Position numbers and translations under genes: made by a program | NCBI RefSeq assembly: GCF_000241325.1 | Contig: NZ_BAEI01000072.1 | Span: 1 to 64,000, forward strand | Length of the DNA: 64,000 bases | Direction of reading: 5' to 3' | Source: Gordonia polyisoprenivorans NBRC 16320 = JCM 10675 | Lineage (GTDB): Bacteria; Actinomycetota; Actinomycetes; Mycobacteriales; Mycobacteriaceae | The notes under the pieces: model-generated | The model's input: the letters and a program-made list of their open reading frames with translations, nothing else | Database searches by the model: none | What the model was told of the DNA's origin: nothing | In this document: piece after piece, positions 45,677 through 54,890 of the stretch | How positions within the stretch are numbered: the stretch's first letter is position 1 | How the letters are laid out: each line of letters begins with the position of its first letter

Positions 45677-48607
45677 TCAGATCGGGCAGGTGATGTTGGG
45701 ATCACGCTTACCGGTGACGGCTTGCTGCAGGCCCACGGTCACCGCATCGGCATACATCCAGGTGCCTGGTCCCATCGGGTGGACGTCGTCGGGACCGAGG
45801 TTCTCCGGATGGGCGGCCGCGGCCTGACACCACGGCGCCAAGAAGACGTTGCGGTGTCGCGGCGCGTACTGCAGAACCTGTTGTGCTGCCTGCGGGATGC
45901 CGTCGACCGGACCAAACGGGACCAGCAAGACGATCAGGTGACCCGGGCCGATCTCGGAGAGGATGCGATCGAGCTGTCCGGGGAACGCCTGCCCGTTGGT
46001 GCCGAATCCCAGCACCACGAACTTGCGGAGCGCGCCGGACGCGCGGAGATCCTCGATGACGCCTTCGCCGCCGCTGTAGTGACGCGAGACCTGCGCATCG
46101 ATGTAGATGCCGGGGAACCGCGCACGCAACGCCTGCGACGAGGCGAGCATGACCGAGTCGCCGATGCCGGTGATCTCCTGGCCGGTCGGTAGCCGTGGTG
46201 CACTCGGCGCGGCCGGACGTGGGGGAGCCGGAGGCGGGCTCGCATTGGCCCGGCGCTGCAGCTCGGCGAGGTGGTCGAGCTGCAGTTCCAACTGCGACTT
46301 CGACGGGCTGGTCCCCAGCGCGGAACCGGCGAACAGGATCACGACCAGGCCGGCGGCGAACACCGCGGCCGGGATCGGTAGACGTGCCGAATTCCCGAGG
46401 TCGCGCAGCACGCCGCGGAAACCCTTACGGCGGAACGGTGTCTCGATGTAGCGGTAGGACAGTTCGGACAGGCCGAGGGTGATCACCGCGGCGAGAATGC
46501 CGATCAGCCAGCCGGGAAGGGTGAATGACGCCGTGCCCTTGCCCTCCTGGAACCAGGCGCGCAGGAAGACCACGACCGGCCAATGCCACAGGTACAGGCT
46601 GAACGATCGCTCGCCGAGGTATCGCAGGGCCTTTACGCGCAGGATCACCGGGACCGGCCCGGTCTCGCCGACCGCGGTGTGGATCACGCCCGCGGTCAGT
46701 ACCGAAGCCAGCAGGAGCCCGCCCTGGTAGGTGAGTGGTGAGGTATCGGGCAAGGTGAACATGAGGACCAGAAGCCCGACGAAGACGACCGGTGCGACGG
46801 TCTTGCCCAGGATCTCGGCGGTGCGCGGCGAGACCCGACGTGGCCACGAATCGGCGGCATCGGCGGCCGGGGCGGTGCACAGCAGTGCCAGTGCGGCGCC
46901 GATCAGCAGGCCGAAGGAATGGGTGTCGCTGCCGAAGTAGACCCGGCTCGGGTCGGTGTCCGGGTTGTAGATCGCGATCATCGCGGCCACCGACGCCGCG
47001 CCGAGTGCGATCGTCACCGCGGCAGTGATCCGCAGTTGCGTACGCGTCGAGGTTCGGCGTGCCAACCACAGCACACCGAGGAACAGCAGTGGCCACACCA
47101 CATAGAACTGTTCCTCGATCGCCAACGACCAGTAGTGCATGAAGATCTGGGGTGTCGTCTCGGCGAAGTAACTGTGCGACTGCGCGATCTGCACCCAGTT
47201 GTTGACGAAGAACGCCGACCCGAGGAATTGGCTCTTGAGCTGCACTCCGACGTCGCCGCCGATGAGTCCGGCGACGGCGGTGGCCACGACCAGGACCGTC
47301 AGCGCGGCCGGAAGAATGCGACGGGCGCGTCGGGTCCAGAACTGCGACAACGAAATTCGCTTGCTGGCTCCGTATTCGCGAACGAGTAGCGAGGTGATGA
47401 GGAAGCCCGACAGGACGAAGAAGACGTCGACGCCGAGGTAGCCGCCGCGAACCGCGTCGCCGAAGAAGTGATAGAGCACGACGGCGAGCACTGCGATACC
47501 GCGAACGCCGTCGAGCGCACGGCTGCGCCGGATGCGACCCGGCGCCAGAGTGGCTGCGCCGGCCGGTGAGACAGCCGATTCCGGATCAGCTGCCGGCTCC
47601 GAGGTCGTGGGAGTGGTCGGTGAGAGGAGCTTCGTGGACAGCGTCCAGACCGGTTTGGGGATACGGACGGTGGGCGCCGACGACTTCTCGTCTGTGTCGG
47701 TGTCTGTTTCTCTGTCTGTGCCGGCGTCTGGCTCGGCGCTCTTCTGGGCGGTGCGCCGGTCCCGCATGTTCGGGATCGCCGTGACCGTCGCGGCCTGGGC
47801 CGCATCGACCGGTATCTCGACCGTGTCGTCGGACGGGGTCTCGGCGCTTTCCTGCGCGGAAGTGTCGTCGTCGGCGGGCTCGTCAGCGTCGTCGGCGTGG
47901 TCGGAGTCCTCCGCCGCGTCGGCGGTGGCCTCCGCGTCCTCGTCCTCGTGTGACGCTTCGGCGTCGGGAGCATCCTCGACCACCGATGTCTCGCCGGCCT
48001 CGACGTCGGCGTCGGTCTTCTCGCCGACCTCATCGGTGTCGGGGTTATCGGTGTCGGCGCGTTTTCCGTCGACGAGTTCTTCTTCCTCGACACCGACCGA
48101 GTCGGTGGCGGCCGAGTCGGTGCTGTCAGAGTCGGTGCGGTCAGAGTCGGTGTCGTCCGCCTCGGGACCGTCGGTCTCGGCCGCTTCCTCGTCATCCGAC
48201 GGGGTGTTGGCCGCCTCCTCCTCGGCTGTGTCTGTGTCTGTGTCGGTGTCGTCCGACGTCGTCTCGGTGCCGAGTGCGACCGGCAGTTCGGCGGTGACCT
48301 CGTTGGATAGGCGTCGGAGCTCGACGGTGTCGGCGTCGCTGATCGCCCTGAGTTCCACGGTCTCCGCATCGGAGCCTTCGATGTACGGCTCGGGTCCTCG
48401 TGGTGGCGCCGGAAGCGCGTACACCGGCTCCGTTCCGGGCTCGTGGAGGACTCCGATCGGGCTCAGGCTCGCCATCGGGCCGGTGATCTCCAGGCTCGTG
48501 GGGGGAGGCGCACCGAGCAGGGTCGACGTCGTGTGCCCCGAGCCGTGGTGATGGGTCATCGATGGGATGTGCCGACGCGCGCGCCATGTGCGCAGGCGTG
48601 CCTTCAT
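45677..48607 (-). CDS. Acyltransferase-3/SGNH O-acyltransferase with long acidic N-terminus
   Basis: A 976-aa membrane protein of the OafA/Rv0111-like AT3-SGNH type. Residues about 1-355 are cytoplasmic, disordered and acidic (DTDTD runs), with several Thr-Val-Glu-Leu/Ile motifs (ETVELRA, DTVELRR, DTVEIPV, TVRIPKP). The AT3 domain (about 360-720, some ten helices) starts RALDGVRGIAVLAVVLYHF and contains HYWSLAIEEQFYVVWP. The C-terminal extracytoplasmic SGNH domain (about 780-976) has ITGIGDSVMLAS, GFGTNG and DDVHPMGPG. AT3 moves acyl groups across the membrane and SGNH places them on a glycan. The target is unknown. Confidence 0.88.
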   Translation of the reverse strand: MKARLRTWRARRHIPSMTHHHGSGHTTSTLLGAPPPTSLEITGPMASLSPIGVLHEPGTEPVYALPAPPRGPEPYIEGSDAETVELRAISDADTVELRRLSNEVTAELPVALGTETTSDDTDTDTDTAEEEAANTPSDDEEAAETDGPEADDTDSDRTDSDSTDSAATDSVGVEEEELVDGKRADTDNPDTDEVGEKTDADVEAGETSVVEDAPDAEASHEDEDAEATADAAEDSDHADDADEPADDDTSAQESAETPSDDTVEIPVDAAQAATVTAIPNMRDRRTAQKSAEPDAGTDRETDTDTDEKSSAPTVRIPKPVWTLSTKLLSPTTPTTSEPAADPESAVSPAGAATLAPGRIRRSRALDGVRGIAVLAVVLYHFFGDAVRGGYLGVDVFFVLSGFLITSLLVREYGASKRISLSQFWTRRARRILPAALTVLVVATAVAGLIGGDVGVQLKSQFLGSAFFVNNWVQIAQSHSYFAETTPQIFMHYWSLAIEEQFYVVWPLLFLGVLWLARRTSTRTQLRITAAVTIALGAASVAAMIAIYNPDTDPSRVYFGSDTHSFGLLIGAALALLCTAPAADAADSWPRRVSPRTAEILGKTVAPVVFVGLLVLMFTLPDTSPLTYQGGLLLASVLTAGVIHTAVGETGPVPVILRVKALRYLGERSFSLYLWHWPVVVFLRAWFQEGKGTASFTLPGWLIGILAAVITLGLSELSYRYIETPFRRKGFRGVLRDLGNSARLPIPAAVFAAGLVVILFAGSALGTSPSKSQLELQLDHLAELQRRANASPPPAPPRPAAPSAPRLPTGQEITGIGDSVMLASSQALRARFPGIYIDAQVSRHYSGGEGVIEDLRASGALRKFVVLGFGTNGQAFPGQLDRILSEIGPGHLIVLLVPFGPVDGIPQAAQQVLQYAPRHRNVFLAPWCQAAAAHPENLGPDDVHPMGPGTWMYADAVTVGLQQAVTGKRDPNITCPI

Positions 48608-49014
48608 GCGTTCGCCCTCCCTTCTCTCGATGCTGTCGTCGGTGTCGTGTCTACCTCCGTGACGATCGATATCACCCTCGTCGTGGCTCGGTCGACATGG
48701 CTACGAGACCAGGAATCGGTGACGACAAACCCGACGGCATGCGCGCGCACGTCGTCGAGGGCGGGCAGGTGGGCTGACCCTGTGTGGATGGGGCGTGGCA
48801 TACAGGCAGGTAAGCGTTTCGTTCGGGTGCGGTGGTGACATGACAGCGATGTCGAGGTGCTCGCAGGGGAGCATCAGCCGCTCAGTGTAGCGGGGTGGCG
48901 AGACGTTTCTGCGCACGACCGACCGCAGTGTCCTCCGGTTGGGGGAACGATGACCGATTCGCGAATATGGATTGTGGCCCAAAAGAATTCGTTGCGATTG
49001 CAACTACTTCCAGG
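48608..49014. other. Intergenic region upstream of the acyltransferase gene
   Basis: This 407-bp gap separates the acyltransferase start from the second SGNH stop, both on the minus strand. I see no supported gene. It is less GC-rich near 48955-49015 and has a small stem GTTGC-GATT-GCAAC; the acyltransferase promoter should lie here. Confidence 0.5.
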
Positions 49015-49920
49015 TCAGTTCGACACCCACTTCGTTGCCGGTGTGACACCGGTGCCGGGAGGGAAGGCCGTGGCCAGTGCGCCGGCGAAACGCATGTTGC
49101 GAGCCGCGATTCCGGCGGCAGTGTAGTGGATGCCATCGTCGAACCATTCGGGTTGCCCGGCGGCCGCCGCGGCCCAGTCGTAGACCGCGAGATTCGGGTA
49201 GCGCACCACGGCGCGTCGCAGCGCGTTGTTGAATGAGGCCGTTGCCGTGGTCGTGTATCCCCGCGCGGCGGCGTCGGCGGTGACCGTCGGCCACAGCACC
49301 GGCTGGCCCCGCAACTGGTTCATGATCCGATCGATGCGCTCGTCGGCGGCCACGGTCGAGCCCTTGGCGATGTCGGCTGCGTCCTCGAGGCCCATCGCGA
49401 TCACCCAGCAGCCCCTCTCGCCCCTGGCCAGATGTGTGGCGACAGCCTCGGCCGCATTCGGCCGCCCGTCGACCGCACCGACGATCGATCGGCCGCGGTT
49501 GGCGTCGAGGTCGACGGTGCCGACACCGACCCGCTTGTACTGCGCGGACAGGGTCTCGGCTGGGCTGGGAACCTTGGTCGGGGAGTCCACGCCGACCGAG
49601 GTCGAATCACCGATCTGGACGACCGAGGTGCAGCGTGTGGTGCCCGGCGCACCGCCCTGGCGCAGGAGGTCGCCGAGTCCGGGGATCATCGGCAGCAGCT
49701 GTGACAGTCCGAGCTCTGACGAGCCGGTCGTCAATTGCCGGCTCAGGGCGCCTGCGACGTCGTCGGCGGGATCGGCCGCGGCGGTGCCCGCCGCGGCACC
49801 GATCAGCGCGAGCGCAGTCGTCGCGCCCAGGACGGCGGTGGCGGTGCGGCGCAGACCTGGGCGGCCGAGCGCGGTGGGTCGTGGACGGAAGGCACGAAGA
49901 AGTCGAGTCACAGTAGTCAC
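49015..49920 (-). CDS. Secreted SGNH-like protein (paralog B, altered block III)
   Basis: A 301-aa paralog of 44777-45670. It has a signal peptide (about 25-49, GAAAGTAAAD), then the same layout: VVQIGDSTSV (Ser near residue 106) and DDGIHYTAAG with Asp/His. Block III reads AMGLEDAAD instead of AMGVNDVGD, so the oxyanion-hole Asn of SGNH enzymes is replaced by Glu. Activity may be lost or altered. It lies upstream of the acyltransferase gene on the same strand. Confidence 0.84.
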   Translation of the reverse strand: MTTVTRLLRAFRPRPTALGRPGLRRTATAVLGATTALALIGAAAGTAAADPADDVAGALSRQLTTGSSELGLSQLLPMIPGLGDLLRQGGAPGTTRCTSVVQIGDSTSVGVDSPTKVPSPAETLSAQYKRVGVGTVDLDANRGRSIVGAVDGRPNAAEAVATHLARGERGCWVIAMGLEDAADIAKGSTVAADERIDRIMNQLRGQPVLWPTVTADAAARGYTTTATASFNNALRRAVVRYPNLAVYDWAAAAAGQPEWFDDGIHYTAAGIAARNMRFAGALATAFPPGTGVTPATKWVSN

Positions 49921-49950
49921 ACTGAACTACATCAGCCACTTCTGTAGCAA
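49921..49950 (-). promoter_or_regulatory. Shared 30-bp upstream element, copy B
   Basis: The minus-strand 30 bases directly before the GTG of paralog B differ from copy A (44747-44776) at only three positions, a higher match than the coding sequences further downstream. This suggests selection on the element. Confidence 0.6.
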
Positions 49951-50000
49951 TTCAGGTCGCGGCACAATTCGATCACGGCCCGGGTGTCGTCGGCGACCGA

Positions 50001-52058
50001 TCAGGTGGGGAACTTCATCAAGGTCGGTGTCGGTCGAGACTGGGTGGTGCCGTCACCGAGTTGTCCCTCACTGTTGAGTCCCCAACAAAACAGCTGGTCA
50101 TCGGAGATCGCGCACGTGTTGTTGTCCCACACGGCCACCGAGGTCACATCGGCGATCCCGTGAACGAGCGCCGGTGTCAGCTGATTGGAGTAATTGTTGC
50201 GTTGATCCCCCCAACACATGAGGGTGCGCGAGCTGGTGACCGCGCAGGTGGCGCCCCCGTTGGAGGTGATCGAGTCGACGTCGGAGAGCACCTTCGTCGG
50301 CAGCGGGCGATTCGCCGTGGTTCCGTCACCGATCTGGCCGGAGCTGTTGTTGCCCCAGCAGTAGCCGACCTTGTCGGCCCGGCGCGCGCAGGTGGTGCCG
50401 TCGTCCCAGTTGTCGCCGACGGTCAGCGTGGAGGCGAAGCGGAAATTCTTGATCTGGGTCGGGGTCGATCGGTCCTGGGTGGTCCCGTCGCCGAGTTCAC
50501 CACTGGCGTTGTGGCCCCAGCAGTAGCCGACGGAGTCGGCGATGGCGCACGTGGAGCCCGCCGCCACCGACACCGATGTGACCGAGGACAGCGATTCCAC
50601 TTTGGTCGGTGCGGTGCGCGTGGTCGTCGTACCGTCCCCGACCTGCCCTTTGTCGTTGAGACCCCAGCAATACAAGAAACTGTCGGCGATGGCGCAGGTG
50701 GTGAATGCGCTGCTGACGATGTCGGTGACATTGGTCAGCCCCGGAACCTCCTTGGGCAGGAGAACCTTGCTGATCGAGCCCCAGCAGTAGGCTTTACCCG
50801 AGGCCACCGCGCAGGTGGCGGCGCCGCCGACCGTGATGGCCGAGACATCGGTCAGACCGCTGACCCTGGTCGGAGTGCTGCGGTCGGTGGTGGTGCCGTC
50901 GCCGATCTGACCGTTGTCGTTCTCGCCCCAGCAATAGGCCAGCCTGTTGTAGACGGCACAGGTGTTCGACGAGTTCATGCTCACCTCGCGCAAGGCGAGT
51001 GGCGCGGCGGCCGGCGGTACCGGGTCGGAGCGTCCGACCGCCCATGCGGTGCTCGCCACCGCGATCACCGCGACGGCGAACGCCGCTGCGAGGGCCAGCA
51101 GCAGGTTGCGACGACGGCGGGTGGTGCGTTGACGCGATTCGACGGTCGGTGCATCGGCGTCGGGCGGCAGGTGGCTCCCGCCGCGGGGGTCCGTCGTCGC
51201 CAAAGGACTGATCGCCGATGCCGGGCCGCCCGTGGAGGTCATCAGCACCGCAGCCAGGTCGCGTGCGAACGACTGGCAGTCGGGGTAGCGCTGCGCGGGG
51301 TCCTTGGCGAGCGCACGGGCGAACACCGGATCCAGCGCCGCCAGGTCGGGTCGGCGTGCACTCAGTGGCGGTGCTGGTTTGGACAACAGTGCGGCCATCA
51401 TCGCTGAGGGCGTCGGGGCCTCGAAAGGTGCAGCGCCGCTGAGTAGTTCGTAGGTGCTGCACGCGAGCGCGTACTGGTCACTGGACGGTCCGGCGGGTAC
51501 TCCGTCGATGACTTCTGGTGCGGCGTAGGCCAGCGTCCCGATGAACGCGTGGGTGGCAGTCATCGACGTCGAATCGGCGAGCTTGGCGATGCCGAAGTCG
51601 AGGAGGACCACCTGATCGATCGACCCGTCGGCCTCACGGGTGACGATGATGTTGGCCGGCTTGATGTCGCGGTGGATCACCTGATGACGGTGGGCGTAGT
51701 CGAGTGCCTCGGCGGCACGCACGACGACGTATCCGATCTCCGCGTCCGAGAGCCCTCCGGCCGTGAGGTCCTTGCCGTCGAGATAGGTCATGGTGAACCA
51801 CGGCGAATCGTCCTCGACGCCGTAGTGATGGATCGCGACGATTCCCGGATGATTCAACGAGGCGACGGTTCGCGCCTCATTGGTGAATCGTTGTTGGAAC
51901 TCTGCGTTGTCGGCGGCGTTGACCGAGATGACCTTGAGGGCCTCCCGACGCAACAGGTGTGGGTGCTCGACCAGGTAGACCTGGCCCATTCCGCCGGCAC
52001 CGAGCTTGGCGAGGACCTGATAGCCGGCGAAGATGCTGCCTTCTTCGAGATGTGCCAC
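50001..52058 (-). CDS. Receptor Ser/Thr protein kinase with extracellular RCC1-type propeller
   Basis: A 685-aa membrane kinase. The cytoplasmic kinase domain (about 10-275) has every catalytic element: glycine loop LGAGGMGQVY, Lys42 in EALKVIS, HRDIKPAN (129-136), DFG (154-156) and APE (180-182). A basic stop (TTRRRR) and one helix (318-341) follow. Outside, about 330 residues form seven repeats, six carrying the Y/F-CWG core and one MCWG, most with NxxGQxGDGTT. Seven blades equal a full RCC1 propeller. Each blade pairs a TCA cysteine with the CWG cysteine, fitting extracellular disulfides. The ligand is unknown. M. tuberculosis PknD also has a propeller sensor, but of NHL type. Confidence 0.93.
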   Translation of the reverse strand: MAHLEEGSIFAGYQVLAKLGAGGMGQVYLVEHPHLLRREALKVISVNAADNAEFQQRFTNEARTVASLNHPGIVAIHHYGVEDDSPWFTMTYLDGKDLTAGGLSDAEIGYVVVRAAEALDYAHRHQVIHRDIKPANIIVTREADGSIDQVVLLDFGIAKLADSTSMTATHAFIGTLAYAAPEVIDGVPAGPSSDQYALACSTYELLSGAAPFEAPTPSAMMAALLSKPAPPLSARRPDLAALDPVFARALAKDPAQRYPDCQSFARDLAAVLMTSTGGPASAISPLATTDPRGGSHLPPDADAPTVESRQRTTRRRRNLLLALAAAFAVAVIAVASTAWAVGRSDPVPPAAAPLALREVSMNSSNTCAVYNRLAYCWGENDNGQIGDGTTTDRSTPTRVSGLTDVSAITVGGAATCAVASGKAYCWGSISKVLLPKEVPGLTNVTDIVSSAFTTCAIADSFLYCWGLNDKGQVGDGTTTTRTAPTKVESLSSVTSVSVAAGSTCAIADSVGYCWGHNASGELGDGTTQDRSTPTQIKNFRFASTLTVGDNWDDGTTCARRADKVGYCWGNNSSGQIGDGTTANRPLPTKVLSDVDSITSNGGATCAVTSSRTLMCWGDQRNNYSNQLTPALVHGIADVTSVAVWDNNTCAISDDQLFCWGLNSEGQLGDGTTQSRPTPTLMKFPT

Positions 52059-52095
52059 TACTGGGTGCCCCTCTCTGCGTGACTGCGGTGCGCGA

Positions 52096-54696
52096 TCAAA
52101 ATGCGACCTGCACGGGCGCGTTGACCGGATCGGTGGAGCCGATTCCCAGGCCGCCCTGATTGTTGTCGCCCCAGCAGTAGAACTTGTCGCTCACCTGAGC
52201 ACAGGACGCGACGGAGTTGGTGGTGACGGCGGTGACCGTGCCGTTCAGTCCGGAGATCTTCATCGGCGTGCTGAAGTAGCCGCGGGGATCGTATCCGGCC
52301 CCGTTCGAGCTGTTGTTTCCCCAGCAATAGGCGGCCCCGCCGGCGACCGCACACGTCGTCTGCGTCCCCAGCGACACGGACGTGACGTCATTGAGGCCCG
52401 GGACCTGTGTCGGGGTCCGCGACGTCAGTCGGTCGCCACCGCCGGTCTGGCCGAAGGTGTCGTTACCCCAGCAGTACAGGTTTCCGTCGCCGACGGCGCA
52501 GGTCGTACCGACCGACGTCGCGACGTCGGTGATGTCGGACAGTCCGCCAATCCGGGTCGGGGTGTGGCGATCATTGGTGGTGCCGTCGCCGAGTTGGCCA
52601 CGACTGTTCGATCCCCAGCAGTACACGGCCCCGCCGTCGGTCAGTGCACACGTCTGGCCGGAGTCCGTGGTCAGCGAAACGGCCCCGTCGACACCCTTGA
52701 CCCGGGTCGGGGTGGTGCGGTTATCGATGGTGCCGTCGCCGATCTGGCCGTAGGTGTTGGCGCCCCAGCAGTACGCACCGCCGTCGGCGACCGCGCAGGT
52801 GGTGGAGTCCGAGGCGACGTTGTCGCCCGACAGCGTCACGTCCGACCCGACCGACACCGACGTCACGTGATGGAGTGCGGCCACCTTGGTGGGGGTCAGG
52901 CGATTGTCGGTGGTGCCGTCACCGAGTTGACCGGCGGCATTGTTCCCCCAGCAGTACAGGGTTCCGTCGGCGATCGCGCACGCCGACGTCCAGCCGACCG
53001 AGATGCTTGTCACCTTGGACAAGGTGCCGACCTGTACCGGAGTGGTGGAGTCGACCGTGGTGCCGTTGCCGAGAGCGCCGTCGGAGTTGGAGCCCCAACA
53101 GAAGGCCTGGCCGTTGCGGATTGCGCACGACGTGTTGTGGGCGTTGGACAGTGGCGTGGCGGTGACCTGGGCCAGGGTCGGTCCGCGGCCGACGACGAAC
53201 CACGTGGCCGCCACGGCGACGACCGCGATCACGGCTGCGGCGGCGAGCGCCAGCGCGGAGGCGAGCACGCGGCGACGGACGCGCGTGCCGCGACCCGAAG
53301 CAGACGGGTCCGCCGGAAGGTCCATCGGTGGCAGCGTGTCCGGCGAACCGGGAGTCGCCGATCCGGTCGGCGGCGGTGCGAGCCGGTCGTCGGGGGAATG
53401 CGGTGGCGGTGGGTCTGCTGCCACTCCCATGCCGGGTGGAATGGTTTGGCCGACAGAGGGATTCGGCATGGGAATGCCCGGGGAGAGGTCGCCCTGGGAT
53501 GGCCCGGTGGCGGGTGACGCCGGCGGCGTCGATGAGCCGCCGGGGGTAGAACCGGTATCGAGGGGCACGACCGTCGGCGGTGCAGGCGCCGGGGTCACCG
53601 GGCCGGAGGTGGGGTCGACGTCAGCCGCAGCGACGTCGGGCGCAGCGACGTCGGGTGTGGGCGGAACGGACAGGGGGTGAACGGTTGCGTGGCGTGCAGC
53701 ACGTTCGGGGACGGGGAGTTGTTGGACGGGCGCTTGTGTCGGCTGCTCCGGCACGGACACGGGGGGTGCAGCCGGTGCCGCTGTGACCACCGGTGCAGAC
53801 GGTCCCGGTGCAGGGGAGTGGGCGCGCTCGCGGAACGACGTCGGCGGTGTTTCGGGTGCGGAGGGCTGGTGCTGCGCGGCGGCCCGCGACGCGAGGGTGG
53901 CGACCGTTCCGACGAAGGCCCGGCAGTCCGGGTAGCGCCGGGCGGGGTCCTTGTCGAGCGCGTGGCCGAACGCCACGTCGAGTGCGGTGAGGTCGGGACG
54001 CGTCGCGCTGATCGGCGGTGCTTGGCGGTGCAGGTGGCCGCTCACGACCTCGGTTGGCGACGAAGCGGCGAAAGGTGTTGTGCCGGTGAGTATCTGGTAC
54101 AGCAGGCAGGCCAGCGAGTATTGGTCTGACGCGGGACCGGCGGGCTGACCCGCGATGACCTCGGGCGCGGTGTACTCCGGTGACCCCGACAGGGGGTTCA
54201 GGATCGGGCGGCCGGCAAGTGCCAGCGTGCCGACGTCGAGGACGACGACCGATCCACCTGTCGTACCCGGCCCGGCGGCACCGGGGAGCAGGATCTCGCC
54301 CGGCCCGAGGTCGCCGTGCACGATCCCGCGGCGATGGGCGTGATCGAGGACATCGGCGACCTGCCCGGCGATACCCAGGGCCTCGGCGTCGGCGCGCCGG
54401 TCGGTGGTCAGCAGGTGGCCGTCGACGAAGCGGCTGGTGAACCAGGTGCGGCCGGACTCCTCGCCGTACTGCAGGAGTCCACCGAGGCCGGGATGGACCA
54501 GTCCCTGCACCGCATGCGCCTGCGCGGCGAAGCGGGACCGGAAGCCGGGGGCATTCGGGTCGACGGCCAACAGCCGCATCAACACGCGTCCGGTGGGGCC
54601 GGGACGGTCTGCGATGAAGACCTGCCCGAGTGCATCGGTACGGATGGGACCGATCAGGTGATACCCGGCGACCATCCCCGAATTGCCCGCGTTCAC
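52096..54696 (-). CDS. RCC1-propeller receptor pseudokinase
   Basis: An 866-aa relative of the adjacent kinase. The kinase-like fold (about 8-275) keeps Asp129, Asp154 and APE (177-179). It has Arg41 where the ATP-binding Lys should be, HGDLGPGE instead of HRDLKPxN, DVG instead of DFG, and a degenerate glycine loop (IGPIRTDALGQV). Catalysis is therefore unlikely. A Pro-rich juxtamembrane region (about 285-465) and one helix (about 478-500, ALALAAAAVIAVVAVAATWF) lead to an extracellular domain with seven YCWG/FCWG repeats. It lies 37 bp upstream of the active kinase on the same strand, so the two are co-expressed. Confidence 0.9.
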   Translation of the reverse strand: MNAGNSGMVAGYHLIGPIRTDALGQVFIADRPGPTGRVLMRLLAVDPNAPGFRSRFAAQAHAVQGLVHPGLGGLLQYGEESGRTWFTSRFVDGHLLTTDRRADAEALGIAGQVADVLDHAHRRGIVHGDLGPGEILLPGAAGPGTTGGSVVVLDVGTLALAGRPILNPLSGSPEYTAPEVIAGQPAGPASDQYSLACLLYQILTGTTPFAASSPTEVVSGHLHRQAPPISATRPDLTALDVAFGHALDKDPARRYPDCRAFVGTVATLASRAAAQHQPSAPETPPTSFRERAHSPAPGPSAPVVTAAPAAPPVSVPEQPTQAPVQQLPVPERAARHATVHPLSVPPTPDVAAPDVAAADVDPTSGPVTPAPAPPTVVPLDTGSTPGGSSTPPASPATGPSQGDLSPGIPMPNPSVGQTIPPGMGVAADPPPPHSPDDRLAPPPTGSATPGSPDTLPPMDLPADPSASGRGTRVRRRVLASALALAAAAVIAVVAVAATWFVVGRGPTLAQVTATPLSNAHNTSCAIRNGQAFCWGSNSDGALGNGTTVDSTTPVQVGTLSKVTSISVGWTSACAIADGTLYCWGNNAAGQLGDGTTDNRLTPTKVAALHHVTSVSVGSDVTLSGDNVASDSTTCAVADGGAYCWGANTYGQIGDGTIDNRTTPTRVKGVDGAVSLTTDSGQTCALTDGGAVYCWGSNSRGQLGDGTTNDRHTPTRIGGLSDITDVATSVGTTCAVGDGNLYCWGNDTFGQTGGGDRLTSRTPTQVPGLNDVTSVSLGTQTTCAVAGGAAYCWGNNSSNGAGYDPRGYFSTPMKISGLNGTVTAVTTNSVASCAQVSDKFYCWGDNNQGGLGIGSTDPVNAPVQVAF

Positions 54697-54890
54697 ACAC
54701 TTCCCCCTCGGCCAGCCACTGATACGCCACCAGCGATTCCGGGATGACGATACCCAACACCTCGTCGCGACCGGTGCCGTAGTCGTTCAGGCGGGAGAGG
54801 AACGGCGTCGACGATTGTCGATGACGGGCGGCCGACGGCCCATCTCAGCGGACGGTTTGGTGATCTCGGGCAGGTGGTCCCGCGTGAACT

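Noticed and set aside
47532-48551. 339-codon Ser/Val-rich plus-strand frame opposite the acyltransferase N-terminus
   Set aside because: It is the complement of the acidic Asp/Thr/Glu repeats of the acyltransferase, which is continuous with a clear membrane domain.
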